Part shown: positions 7,053 through 14,073 of the stretch, in pieces | Layout of the letters: each line of letters begins with the position of its first letter | Numbering within the stretch: position 1 is the stretch's first letter | Source: Spongiicolonus versatilis | GTDB taxonomy: Bacteria > Pseudomonadota > Gammaproteobacteria > Arenicellales > Spongiicolonaceae | Reading direction: 5' to 3' | Assembly: GCA_028286165.1 (NCBI GenBank) | Contig: JAPYMU010000171.1 | Span: forward strand, 1 to 14,903 | Length of the DNA: 14,903 nucleotides | The notes under the pieces: model-generated | Told to the model about the DNA's origin: nothing | The model's database searches: none | What the model saw: the letters and a program-made list of their open reading frames with translations, nothing else | Translations under genes and position numbers: made by a program

Positions 7053-8686
7053 GCCGCCGGCTTGCACGGGAATGCCCAGTCGTCGGCATCGCAGCGCCCC
7101 AGCGCCTCCACCGGCGGCGCGCCCTGAAACAAAGTGATGCGCGTCCACAAATCCGACTTGGGGTCAAATTTGCTGGCGCCGAACAGCGAAAGTTTGCACC
7201 GCAGAATATCCATGGGGCGGCAGTCTTCCGCCACCAGGTTGTCGTGAATCTCGCCGTACGGGCAATCGGCCAGGCCCTGCACCCGCCGCACAATGCCGCG
7301 CAAGTCCGGGCGGCGCAGTAAAAAATCACCCACCGCGCCGTCCAGCGCAGCAATCGGCAGGCGCGCCAGGCAATCATGCAAAGCCGCCGCGCGGCGCGCG
7401 ATGTCCACCGCCATTTCACGTTCGGCGCCGGGCTCATGATGGCGGCGGCCGAGGCGCGGTTCTTCTTTCTCCGCCGAGTAATACCAGAACACGGCGCTTT
7501 GCCGCGGGTCGCCAAAGTCACAGCGCAGCGCGAAACCGTAGTTGCGCTCGAGCAATTGTTTTAATTCCCGCAGCGGCATGGCCGGCGCCATTGCCATGCG
7601 CTCGTCCTCACCCATGGCGTTTTCCATTTCGTCCAACTCCGGGTAAACCTCCAGCAGCAGGCTGACCAGCATCTCCTGCGCCTCCAGGCCGGCGTTGTGT
7701 TCACTCCAATGCAGTGCGCGCTGCCATGACGGAAAATTTTTCCCGGCCCCGCCGCCGAAAAACTTTGTTTCAAACTTCCGCAAATCGGCGCACAACTCCC
7801 GGTTGCGCTTGGTTTGCGCGGCGTCTTCCACGGTGATTTCGGCGGTGTGGGTGACGGCGCGGGCCAGCAAATCGGCAAAGCGCGCCAGCCGCGCCGGCTC
7901 CGGACGGTGGCCGCGCACCCGCGCCAGGGCGCGCTCGCGGTTGTAAATCCAGCGGCCAATTAATCGCGGGTGGTGCACCAAAAACGGCGCCATGCCGAGT
8001 CCGGTGGCGTTGCCGACGCCGAAAAACCGCTTCACCGCCGGCGCCAGCGGGGTGAACTTGCGCCGGTTGCGGCGGCGCGCGATGTGCTCCACCAGGTCAA
8101 AGGAAAATTGCCGCGCCATGTACACAGTGAACATCTGCGCGCTGAACGGCGCGTCGAAATCGCCGCCGCAAACTTTGGCGAAGTCGGCGAGGCCGAATTT
8201 ACCGTTGCCGTACACCGCCGTGGTGCGCAGCAGGTAGCCGACCGGGGCGATTTTATCCACCTCGGGCTGGCGGCCGGCGGCCAATGAGCCGGCGGCGTGT
8301 TCAAACAGGCGGACGCTTTTGTTGGCGCGGCTCAGCACCAACTCGCCGGCGGTGCAGCGGCCGGCCTCTTGCAGCGGAATGTTGCGCGCCAGCCGCGCGA
8401 TGCCGGCCTCGCCTGCATCGCCCGCGGCCAGCACAAAAGCGGTGTCCCAGCGCTCGGCAATCACCCGGTCGCTGCGCTCCCCGGCGCTGAGCGGGTTGGC
8501 GAAGGCGATGAAACTGTAATTGCCGCGCGCGCCCTGCACCCGGTAAACGGCGCGGCCGAAGCCGTGCTCGTCCAGCGACAGTTGCGGCGGTGCAATGCGC
8601 CACGGCGGGCGCGCGATTTTGCGCACCAGCGAGCGGACAAAACTAAGGCGCGTCTGGTGAAACGCGCCAAGCCGCGCCAGGCGCAT
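7049..8686 (-). CDS. Uncharacterised conserved-looking 545-aa protein coupled to DUF3726
   Basis: I cannot assign a family. The 545 residues have no signal peptide or clear membrane segment, so it is probably cytoplasmic. Stretches that look constrained: RPPWRI (27-32), GNYSFIAFANPLSAGERSDR (55-74), ERWDTAFVLAAGD (78-90), HNAGLEAQEMLVSLLLE (330-346), RNYGFALRCDFGD (381-393), AVFWYYSAEKEEPRLG (398-413), DCPYGEIHDNLVAEDCR (474-490) and KLSLFGASKFDPKSD-LWTRITLFQGAP (498-524). There are ten cysteines, four of them between 474 and 532, but no classic zinc or iron-sulfur spacing. The ATG at 8686 (MRLARLGAFHQTRLSF) was chosen. A TTG at 8758 would overlap the dipeptidase end by 17 nt and adds a low-complexity leader. 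Its stop overlaps the DUF3726 start (GTGA), and the dipeptidase ends 55 nt upstream. Confidence 0.8.
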   Translation of the reverse strand: MRLARLGAFHQTRLSFVRSLVRKIARPPWRIAPPQLSLDEHGFGRAVYRVQGARGNYSFIAFANPLSAGERSDRVIAERWDTAFVLAAGDAGEAGIARLARNIPLQEAGRCTAGELVLSRANKSVRLFEHAAGSLAAGRQPEVDKIAPVGYLLRTTAVYGNGKFGLADFAKVCGGDFDAPFSAQMFTVYMARQFSFDLVEHIARRRNRRKFTPLAPAVKRFFGVGNATGLGMAPFLVHHPRLIGRWIYNRERALARVRGHRPEPARLARFADLLARAVTHTAEITVEDAAQTKRNRELCADLRKFETKFFGGGAGKNFPSWQRALHWSEHNAGLEAQEMLVSLLLEVYPELDEMENAMGEDERMAMAPAMPLRELKQLLERNYGFALRCDFGDPRQSAVFWYYSAEKEEPRLGRRHHEPGAEREMAVDIARRAAALHDCLARLPIAALDGAVGDFLLRRPDLRGIVRRVQGLADCPYGEIHDNLVAEDCRPMDILRCKLSLFGASKFDPKSDLWTRITLFQGAPPVEALGRCDADDWAFPCKPAA

Positions 8687-8741
8687 CACCTGTTGCGGCG
8701 GGCGCAGCGGCGACGGCGGGCCGAAGCCATCGCAAGTGTTG

Positions 8742-9725
8742 TCAACCGCCGGGCGCAAGAGAATGTTCCAGAAAATCCATCCAGTTGCCGCCCATCACCG
8801 CCGCCGCCTGCGCCTCAGTGAAGCCGCGGCGGCGGAGTCCGGCTGTGATGTTGCCGAAGTCCTGGTTGCCGGCAAACCACGCAAGCGGCGGCGGCCAGCG
8901 CGCTTCGGCCTCACCCTCACCCTCGCTTTTGCGGCGCCACTTGCCGTCGCGCATCCACGCCACCACTTCGTCGCCGTGGCCCTGGCACAGGTCGGAGCCG
9001 ATGGCGACGTGTTTTTCGCCCATGATTTCCACCGTGCGCTCGGCCATGGCGCAGAAAGATTCCAGGGTGCACTTGGAACCGTCTTTCAGGTGGTGCGGGT
9101 ACAAACTGAGGCCGAGGACGCCGCCGCTTTGCGCAAGTTCCCTGAGCACGGTGCCGGACTTGTTGCGCGGTGCGCGGTGAAAAAATTCCGGGTTGGCGTG
9201 GGTGACGGCGATGGGGCGGCGCGATATTTCAATTGCATCCAACGTGGAACGCTCGGCGCTGTGCGACATGTCCACCACCATGCCGGCGCGGTTCATCTCG
9301 CGGATGACTTCGCGGCCGAAGCGGGTGACGCCGGCGTCGCGTTTTTCATAACAGCCGGCGGCCAGCGCGCTCTGGTTGTTGTAGGTCAGTTGCATAAAAC
9401 ATACGCCGAGGTCGCGGAAGATTTGCACCATGCCGAGGTCGTCGTCCAGCGGCGAGCAGTTTTGAAAGCCGAACAGGATGGCGGTTTTGTCTTCGGCCAT
9501 GGCGCGGCGGATGCCGGCGGCGGAGTCGGCGTGCCGCAGAAGATCGGCGTTGCCTTTGAGGCGGAGGTTCCACGCCGCAATGTTGGCCAGCGTTTCGCGG
9601 CAGTTTTCGTGGTAGGCGATGGTGACATGGGCGGCGTCAACCCTGCCGCGCCGCATCTGCGCAAAAATCTCCCGCCGGTAGCGGCAGAACTGCAGGCCGT
9701 CAATGAGCGGTGCGCGCCGCGCCAT
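8742..9725 (-). CDS. M19-type (renal dipeptidase-like) metallohydrolase, PA5396-like subgroup
   Basis: 327 aa, amidohydrolase-fold peptidase family M19. Recognisable blocks: LIDGLQFCRYRREIFAQM (7-24), LFGFQNCSPLDDDLGMVQIF (84-103), CYEKRDAGVTRFGREVIREM, VVDMSHSAERSTLDAI (H155), AVTHANPE (H176), APRNKSGTVLREL, AIGSDLCQGHG (D245) and the end MGGNWMDFL. The usual first metal motif HxD is replaced (DGLQF), and the bridging glutamate of GxEG is Q88. As I recall it, the same pattern occurs in the Pseudomonas protein PA5396, encoded in the dimethylglycine/choline catabolic region. It is therefore probably a natural variant with altered metal use or substrate, not a dead gene. Its start at 9725 overlaps the glycosyltransferase remnant by 26 nt. 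The substrate is unknown; ordinary dipeptidase activity is doubtful. Confidence 0.82.
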   Translation of the reverse strand: MARRAPLIDGLQFCRYRREIFAQMRRGRVDAAHVTIAYHENCRETLANIAAWNLRLKGNADLLRHADSAAGIRRAMAEDKTAILFGFQNCSPLDDDLGMVQIFRDLGVCFMQLTYNNQSALAAGCYEKRDAGVTRFGREVIREMNRAGMVVDMSHSAERSTLDAIEISRRPIAVTHANPEFFHRAPRNKSGTVLRELAQSGGVLGLSLYPHHLKDGSKCTLESFCAMAERTVEIMGEKHVAIGSDLCQGHGDEVVAWMRDGKWRRKSEGEGEAEARWPPPLAWFAGNQDFGNITAGLRRRGFTEAQAAAVMGGNWMDFLEHSLAPGG

Positions 9726-10386
9726 TTGCCGTCTCCCGCCAGTGCGCAAGGCGCGGGGCAAAAGTATCGTGCACTTCTTTGTTGTCGTGTTTGAGTGCAC
9801 CGTTGCTAAGGATTTGCAGTTTGGCGAGCAGGGTGTCGCGGGCGGCGGCGTAGTCCCCCTCGCCCAGCGCGCCGCTGTGCAAAATTTTTTCCAGCGCGTG
9901 CACACGAAAACGGTCCATGCCCCAGTGGCGGCGCGACAACTGGCCGGCATGGCCGCCGTGCTTCACCAGCAACTCCTGCGGCACGCACAGCACCGGATGG
10001 CGGGCGCACAGGCGCAGCCACAAATCATAGTCCTCGCACACCGGCAAATCCCGGTCAAAACCGCCGCACCCGCGCAGCACGTCGCGCCGCACCATCACCG
10101 CCGACGGCGAGATGATGCACAGCGGCAGGCAGTGGCGGAAAATCCACCCGCCGCGCTTGCGGTGTTTGCGCTTCGGGTTGACGCGCGCGCCGTTGCGCAG
10201 CCAAATCTCGCCGCCGTGGCACAGGCAACTGCCGGGGTTGCGCGCGATGCACTCCAACTGCGCGCCGAGTTTGTGCGGCAGCCATTCGTCGTCGGAGTCA
10301 AGAAATGCAACCCACGCGCCGGCCGCCATGGCGGCGCCCATGTTGCGCGCCGCGCTGACGCCCACCGAGACCTGCGCGCCGTCCAC
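9700..10386 (-). pseudogene. Family 2 glycosyltransferase lacking its N-terminal part
   Basis: The 228 readable residues match the second part of GT-A fold family 2 transferases: VGVSAARNMGAAMAAGAWVA, then FLDSDDEWLPHKL with the DxD metal site (30-32), the later FDRDLPVCEDYDLWLRL with the catalytic-region acidic residues, and LLVKHGGHAGQLSRRHWGMD. In complete relatives, roughly 75 residues precede this, carrying the opening strand (VIPTYNR-like) and the DDGS nucleotide-binding motif. None of that is present: the first 8 nt upstream lead directly to the mdh stop at 10396-10394. The frame stays open into mdh but encodes no GT sequence there. The only start is a GTG. I infer a 5' deletion at the mdh junction and loss of function, although a truncated product could still be translated. 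Confidence 0.75.
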
Positions 10387-10393
10387 GGTGCGG

Positions 10394-11371
10394 CTACAGC
10401 AGTTGCTTGACGGCGTCGCGCTCCTGTCGCAGTTCGGCGTCGCTGGCGTCCAGCCTGGCGCGGCTGAACTCGTCGATGGGCAGACTTTGCACCACGCGGT
10501 ATTTGCCGCCGGTGCAGGTGACCGGGTACGAAAAAACCACGCCCTCGGCGATGTCGTATTTGCCGTCGCTGGGAATGCCCATGCTGACCCAGTCGCCGTC
10601 GGCGGTGCCGAGGGCCCAGTCGCGCATGTGGTCGATGGCGGCGGCGGCGGCCGAGGCCGCGCTGGAGGCGCCGCGCGCGCGGATGACTTCGGTGCCGCGG
10701 TTCTGCACCCGCGGAATGAACTGCTCGCGCACCCACGACTCCTTGACCTTGCGCGCGGCCAGGCGGCCGTTGACGGTGGCGTGGTTTAAGTCCGGGTACT
10801 GCGTCGCCGAGTGGTTGCCCCACACAATCATGCGCTTGATGTCGGTGGTGTGGGCGCCGGTGTGGGCGGCGAGCATGGCGATGGCGCGGTTGTGGTCAAG
10901 GCGGGTCATGGCGGTGAACTGCGCGGCCGGAATGTCGGGCGCGTTGTGGCGGGCGATGAGCGCGTTGGTGTTGGCCGGGTTGCCGACCACCAGAACCTTG
11001 ACATTGCGCCGCGCGCTGTCGTTGAGCGCCTTGCCCTGTGCGCTGAAGATGGCGGCGTTCTCCTTAATTAAGTCGGAACGCTGCATGTCGGCGGTGCGCG
11101 GCTTGGCGCCGACCAGCAGCGCGTAGTTGGCGTCGCCGAATGCAACAGCGGGGTCATCGGTGGCGACAACCTCGCGCAGCAGCGGAAACGCGCAGTCGCC
11201 GAGTTCCATCACCACCCCGTTCAACGCGCCCAGGGCCGGCGGAATTTCCAGCAACTGCAAAATCACCGGCTGCGAAGGCCCCAGCATGGCGCCGGAGGCG
11301 ATGCGAAATGCCAGGCTGTAACTGATTTGCCCGGCGGCCCCGGTCACGGCAACCCGCACCGGCGGTTTCAT
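10394..11371 (-). CDS. mdh: Malate dehydrogenase (NAD+), type 2-like
   Basis: Oxidises malate to oxaloacetate in the TCA cycle, in the cytoplasm. 325 aa, standard length. NAD-binding TGAAGQISYSL (10-20), LEIPPALGALNGVVMELGD (41-59), substrate residues R92 and R98 in the mobile loop (PRTADMQRSDL), VVGNPANTNAL, the catalytic aspartate D159 in RLDHNRA, and H187 in VWGNHSATQYPDL are all in place. The C-terminus ELRQERDAVKQLL is typical and complete. The loop reads RTADMQR where relatives usually have RGPGMER, a mild change beside the substrate site. The ATG at 11371 gives the family start MKPPVRVAVTGAAG. The upstream AT-rich stretch probably holds the promoter, making this the first gene of the minus-strand block. 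Confidence 0.95.
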   Translation of the reverse strand: MKPPVRVAVTGAAGQISYSLAFRIASGAMLGPSQPVILQLLEIPPALGALNGVVMELGDCAFPLLREVVATDDPAVAFGDANYALLVGAKPRTADMQRSDLIKENAAIFSAQGKALNDSARRNVKVLVVGNPANTNALIARHNAPDIPAAQFTAMTRLDHNRAIAMLAAHTGAHTTDIKRMIVWGNHSATQYPDLNHATVNGRLAARKVKESWVREQFIPRVQNRGTEVIRARGASSAASAAAAAIDHMRDWALGTADGDWVSMGIPSDGKYDIAEGVVFSYPVTCTGGKYRVVQSLPIDEFSRARLDASDAELRQERDAVKQLL

Positions 11372-11607
11372 TTTATCCGGATTGTAATTTTTATGGTTCA
11401 CGGCGGGACTCGTATATTGGTTCTTGTAGATTTCAAGTGTAGCAGGCGGCGCGGGCGGCTTCAACAAGCATCTTCCGGCCTGGCCGGACCGCTGCAACGG
11501 CGGGCGGCCGCGCCGGGGGCTGAACCGCCTGGCCCCCCGCCACTATCACCATGCATCACCGCCCCCAAAAGTCTGGAATGCAGCGGCATCATACATTGCC
11601 GGCGGGC
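11372..11607. promoter_or_regulatory. Intergenic region between the PIN gene and mdh
   Basis: 236 nt with no gene seen. The part next to mdh (11372-11440) is AT-rich, unlike its surroundings, and should hold the mdh promoter. TACAAT (11386-11381) lies 9 nt before the ATG without a good -35. A TTGAAA (11436-11431) with TATACG (11416-11411) is spaced only 14 bp. At 11474-11488 there is a palindrome, TCCGGCC-T-GGCCGGA. No U-run terminator is visible after the PIN gene. Confidence 0.4.
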
Positions 11608-12036
11608 TCAGATATCTTCCGGATGGAGAATTTCAACCCATCTTGTGAAATGCTGAAAATGCCTGTCAAAGGTTAAAACCTGTCTGATGTTGTATGCGAG
11701 CATGGTTGCCACGATATTTACATCGTGTATTTGTGTTCCCCTGAGCGGAACTTCCGGCACAAGATCAACCAATCCCCGTGTTATCCGGGGACGGCTTTCC
11801 AAAACGCGGTACTGCAATTCAAAATACCGCACATTTTCCAGCGCCAAATGAATCGGCATGGGGTTGCGTTCTCCATGGCCGCGGGGGCGGGTTACGGTGG
11901 CCAGATATTCGCGCAGAACCTGTCTGCTGATGCAGTTCCGCCCACGTTGCGCGATACGCCATAGAGATCTTTGCGCCGCCGCATGATTTTCGCCGGTTCC
12001 GGTGGCCTCCACAAGAACGTTGGTGTCAATGAACAA
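11608..12036 (-). CDS. PIN-domain ribonuclease, VapC-like toxin candidate
   Basis: 142 aa. The four acidic PIN residues are visible: D4 in FIDTNVLVEA, E43 in QVLREYLATV, D105 in IHDVNIVATM and D124 in LTFDRHF. These predict a Mg2+-dependent RNase, most often the toxin of a type II toxin-antitoxin pair. A TTG start at 12036 was chosen: AGGGGGA lies 6 nt upstream, and it puts the FIDTN motif right at the N-terminus as in VapC proteins. Upstream ATGs would add a leader encoded inside the previous gene. It follows the DUF7662-type gene by 20 nt. No ordinary VapB-like antitoxin (AbrB, RHH or Phd type) is present. GC appears lower than in neighbouring genes, which suggests transfer. Confidence 0.85.
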   Translation of the reverse strand: MFIDTNVLVEATGTGENHAAAQRSLWRIAQRGRNCISRQVLREYLATVTRPRGHGERNPMPIHLALENVRYFELQYRVLESRPRITRGLVDLVPEVPLRGTQIHDVNIVATMLAYNIRQVLTFDRHFQHFTRWVEILHPEDI

Positions 12037-12056
12037 TGCAAGTCCCCCTGCCAAAA

Positions 12057-12440
12057 TCAATACATGTTTTCGCGGGAAAACATGTAAAGATCGGGATTTC
12101 CGGCGGTGGGTTTTAAGTTCCACGTGTGCAAAACCATGCCGTAGTCCCCACTGGCGCGTTTTTTATCTGCGGCCAGGGGCCACGCGCGGACGAAAGCAAT
12201 CTTTTCCCGCGCCAGGTCCACTTTTTTCGTTTGCCAGCCTGCAGCCGCCCAATACATGGATTGACGGTGGTTGGTGTTGGCCCACCACCATCGGAATTTG
12301 CGCGCAGACCGCGGCAAAGGCTGGCCTAATATCTGTTCCACCTCGGAAAAGGACGTGCGCCATTCTTTTCTGTCGAGAGATTTTAAGTGCGCATGCAGCG
12401 GCGCATATTTTCCACGCAGAACATGTTGCGGCGCATGCAT
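12057..12440 (-). CDS. DUF7662-type small protein, in the antitoxin position before the PIN gene
   Basis: 127 aa. Residues 11-84 carry a pattern I associate with DUF7662: KYAPLHAHLK, TSFSEVEQILGQPLPRSAR (29-47), WWWANTNHRQSMYWAAAGW (51-69) and VDLAREKIAFVR (74-85). Function is not established. The domain often occurs alone or with nuclease-type partners. A C-terminal extension of about 40 residues is basic and then aromatic. The ATG at 12440 is preceded by a consensus promoter whose -10 ends 7 nt upstream, so the transcript would be leaderless. No Shine-Dalgarno at normal spacing is seen. Co-directional with the PIN gene (20-nt gap). The base composition of this pair differs from the surrounding high-GC genes. 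Confidence 0.7.
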   Translation of the reverse strand: MHAPQHVLRGKYAPLHAHLKSLDRKEWRTSFSEVEQILGQPLPRSARKFRWWWANTNHRQSMYWAAAGWQTKKVDLAREKIAFVRAWPLAADKKRASGDYGMVLHTWNLKPTAGNPDLYMFSRENMY

Positions 12441-12447
12441 CTTCCGA

Positions 12448-12475
12448 ATTATAAGCGGCGGCGGCTGGTTGTCAA
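12448..12475 (-). promoter_or_regulatory. Consensus sigma-70 promoter of the DUF7662-PIN pair
   Basis: TTGACA (12475-12470), 16-bp spacer, TATAAT (12453-12448): both hexamers match the consensus exactly. Seven nt (TCGGAAG) separate the -10 from the ATG at 12440, so initiation should fall at or next to the start codon. It lies in the 61-nt gap after recQ. It is the strongest promoter visible in the window, and a strong promoter on a toxin-antitoxin-like pair suggests autoregulation by the gene products. Confidence 0.8.
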
Positions 12476-12501
12476 GGACGGTGAGGGTGTTTGCCCGGGC
12501 G

Positions 12502-13947
12502 TCACCCGGCCTCCCGCACCGCCGCCAGAAACTCCGCGCCGTATTTTTCCAACTTCTTCTCCCCCACGCCGGCGATGCGCAGCATCTCCTCCTCGCTTTG
12601 CGGTTTGTGCCGGGCGATTTCGCGCAGGGTGCTGTCGTGGAACACCACATATGGCGGCACATTCTGGGCGCGGGCCAGGGCCGTGCGTTTGGCCCGCAGA
12701 GCCTGCCATAATTTTTCGTCTTCGGCGGGCAGCGGTTGCGGAGACAGCGTGGATTTTTGTTTTTTCACCGCCGCCATCGGCGCTTTTATTTTTCGCAGCC
12801 GCAGCGGCCGCGCGCCGCGCAGGATTGGGCGGGCCTGTTCGGTGAGGCGCAGCGCGTTGTATCGCTCGGCGTCCACGGACAGAAAGCCGCCGGCCACCAA
12901 CTGGCGGAAGATGGAGCGCCACTGGGCCACGCTGTGCTCTTTGCCGATGCCGAACACGCGCAACTGCTCATGCTTCCAATTGTGGACGCGCTGGTCCTCC
13001 TTGCCGACCAAAATGTTCACCAGGTGGTTCACGCCGAAACGCTCACCGGTGCGGTAGCCGAAAGCGATGGTGGCGACAATCACCACTCCCTCCTCGCGCA
13101 AAAAATGCTCCTGATGGCGGCGGCGCGCATCGTCGCTCATGCCGGCGTGGTACGGCAGCGCATCACGGCCGCGGTCGCGCAGCCAGGCGGCGGTCTCCTC
13201 CACCTTGCTGCGCGACAGGCAATACACGATGCCGGAGTCGGCCGGGTGTTCAGCGGCAAGAAAATTCCACAAGCGCTCGCGGCCGTTGTCGGCGTCGGTG
13301 ATGGCGTAGCGAATGTTGGGGCGGTCGCTGCTGTGGATGTAGCGGCCGGCGCCGTCCAGTTGCAACTGCGCGACAATCTCGCGGCACGTGGCGCGGTCGG
13401 CGGTGGCGGTGAGGGCGATGCGCGGCACCCGCGGGTAGCGCTGGTGCAGCACCGACAACTGCAAATACTCCTCGCGGAAATCATGCCCCCAGCGCGAAAC
13501 GCAGTGCGCCTCGTCAATGGCGAACAGCGCGACTTTCTGGCCGTCCAGCCAGTCCAGCGTCCGTTCCTGCAGCAGGCGCTCCGGCGCCATGTATAAAAGA
13601 TCCAATTCCTCCGCCGCCACCGCCGCCCTCACCGCCCGCGCCCCGGCGGCGTCCACAGTGGAGTTCAGATAAGCGGCGCGCACGCCGAACTGGTGCAGCG
13701 CGTCCACCTGGTCTTTCATCAGCGCAATCAGCGGCGAAACCACCACGCCGACGCCGGCGCGCAGCATGGCCGGCACCTGGTAGCACAGCGACTTGCCGCC
13801 GCCGGTGGGCATCAGCACCAGCGCATCACGGCCGGCCAGCAGGTCGGCAATCACCTCCTCCTGCCGCATGCGAAACGAGTCGTGGCCGAACACGCGCTGC
13901 AGAATTTGCAGGGCGCGGGAGTCGCTTTGCAGTGACGCTGTTTCCAT
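12502..13947 (-). CDS. recQ: RecQ-like protein with in-frame loss of motifs V-VI and the zinc domain
   Basis: 481 aa against about 600 in complete RecQ. The first RecA-like lobe is intact: FRMRQEEVI, Walker A MPTGGGKS (46-53), DEAHCVSRWGHDFREEY (145-161) and ALTATA (178-183). The second lobe starts normally (VYCLSRSKVEETA, YHAGM) up to VVIVATIAFG (288-297). The next residues, YRTGERFGVNHLVNILVGKE, belong to the winged-helix RQC domain. About 125 residues are therefore missing at 13057/13056: GMGIDKP, the arginine-finger motif QETGRAGRDG, and the four-cysteine zinc domain. The RQC and HRDC (about 405-481, NVPPYVVFHDSTL) parts are complete. The reading frame is kept. Helicase activity is unlikely without motif VI; DNA binding could remain. 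It starts 12 nt after the tRNA-Thr 3' end and may share its transcript. Alternatively, the assembly has dropped about 375 bp. Confidence 0.88.
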   Translation of the reverse strand: METASLQSDSRALQILQRVFGHDSFRMRQEEVIADLLAGRDALVLMPTGGGKSLCYQVPAMLRAGVGVVVSPLIALMKDQVDALHQFGVRAAYLNSTVDAAGARAVRAAVAAEELDLLYMAPERLLQERTLDWLDGQKVALFAIDEAHCVSRWGHDFREEYLQLSVLHQRYPRVPRIALTATADRATCREIVAQLQLDGAGRYIHSSDRPNIRYAITDADNGRERLWNFLAAEHPADSGIVYCLSRSKVEETAAWLRDRGRDALPYHAGMSDDARRRHQEHFLREEGVVIVATIAFGYRTGERFGVNHLVNILVGKEDQRVHNWKHEQLRVFGIGKEHSVAQWRSIFRQLVAGGFLSVDAERYNALRLTEQARPILRGARPLRLRKIKAPMAAVKKQKSTLSPQPLPAEDEKLWQALRAKRTALARAQNVPPYVVFHDSTLREIARHKPQSEEEMLRIAGVGEKKLEKYGAEFLAAVREAG

Positions 13948-13959
13948 GGCGGCGGGCGC

Positions 13960-14035
13960 TGGTGCCGGTGAGAGGATTCGAACCTCCGACCTACTGATTA
14001 CGAATCAGTTGCTCTGCCAACTGAGCTACACCGGC
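13960..14035 (-). tRNA. tRNA-Thr (anticodon CGT)
   Basis: A complete 76-nt cloverleaf with encoded CCA. The acceptor stem GCCGGTG pairs with CACCGGC, followed by discriminator A and CCA. The D arm contains AGCTCAGTTGGCAGAGC. The anticodon stem ACTGA/TCAGT encloses TTCGTAA, giving anticodon CGT, which reads ACG (Thr). The T arm contains GGTTCGAATCC. A -10-like TACAAT (14050-14045) lies 9 nt upstream of its 5' end. Confidence 0.96.
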
Positions 14036-14073
14036 GCGGCGCGCATTGTAACAAACCTGTAAAATCCGCGCGC
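14036..14073. promoter_or_regulatory. Divergent 38-nt gap between tRNA-Thr and matB remnant
   Basis: A short AT-rich island in GC-rich flanks. On the minus strand TACAAT (14050-14045) could serve the tRNA. On the plus strand TAAAAT (14060-14065) ends 8 nt before the matB ATG. Neither has a recognisable -35 at normal spacing, so both are tentative. Confidence 0.35.

Noticed and set aside
8736..9794. A 352-codon plus-strand frame opposite the dipeptidase
   Set aside because: Mirror image of the M19 gene, which has clear motifs. The plus-strand product has low-complexity composition.
10095..10823. A 242-codon minus-strand frame overlapping the mdh/GT2 junction, considered as the missing GT N-terminus
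   Set aside because: It is in a different frame from the GT2 fragment. Its Arg/Gly/Gln-rich sequence shows no GT strand or DDGS motif.
12487..12511. Hairpin around the recQ stop (CCGGG-TGACG-CCCGG) as a terminator
   Set aside because: Short stem and no following T-run. It overlaps the stop codon, so it is not convincing as an intrinsic terminator.
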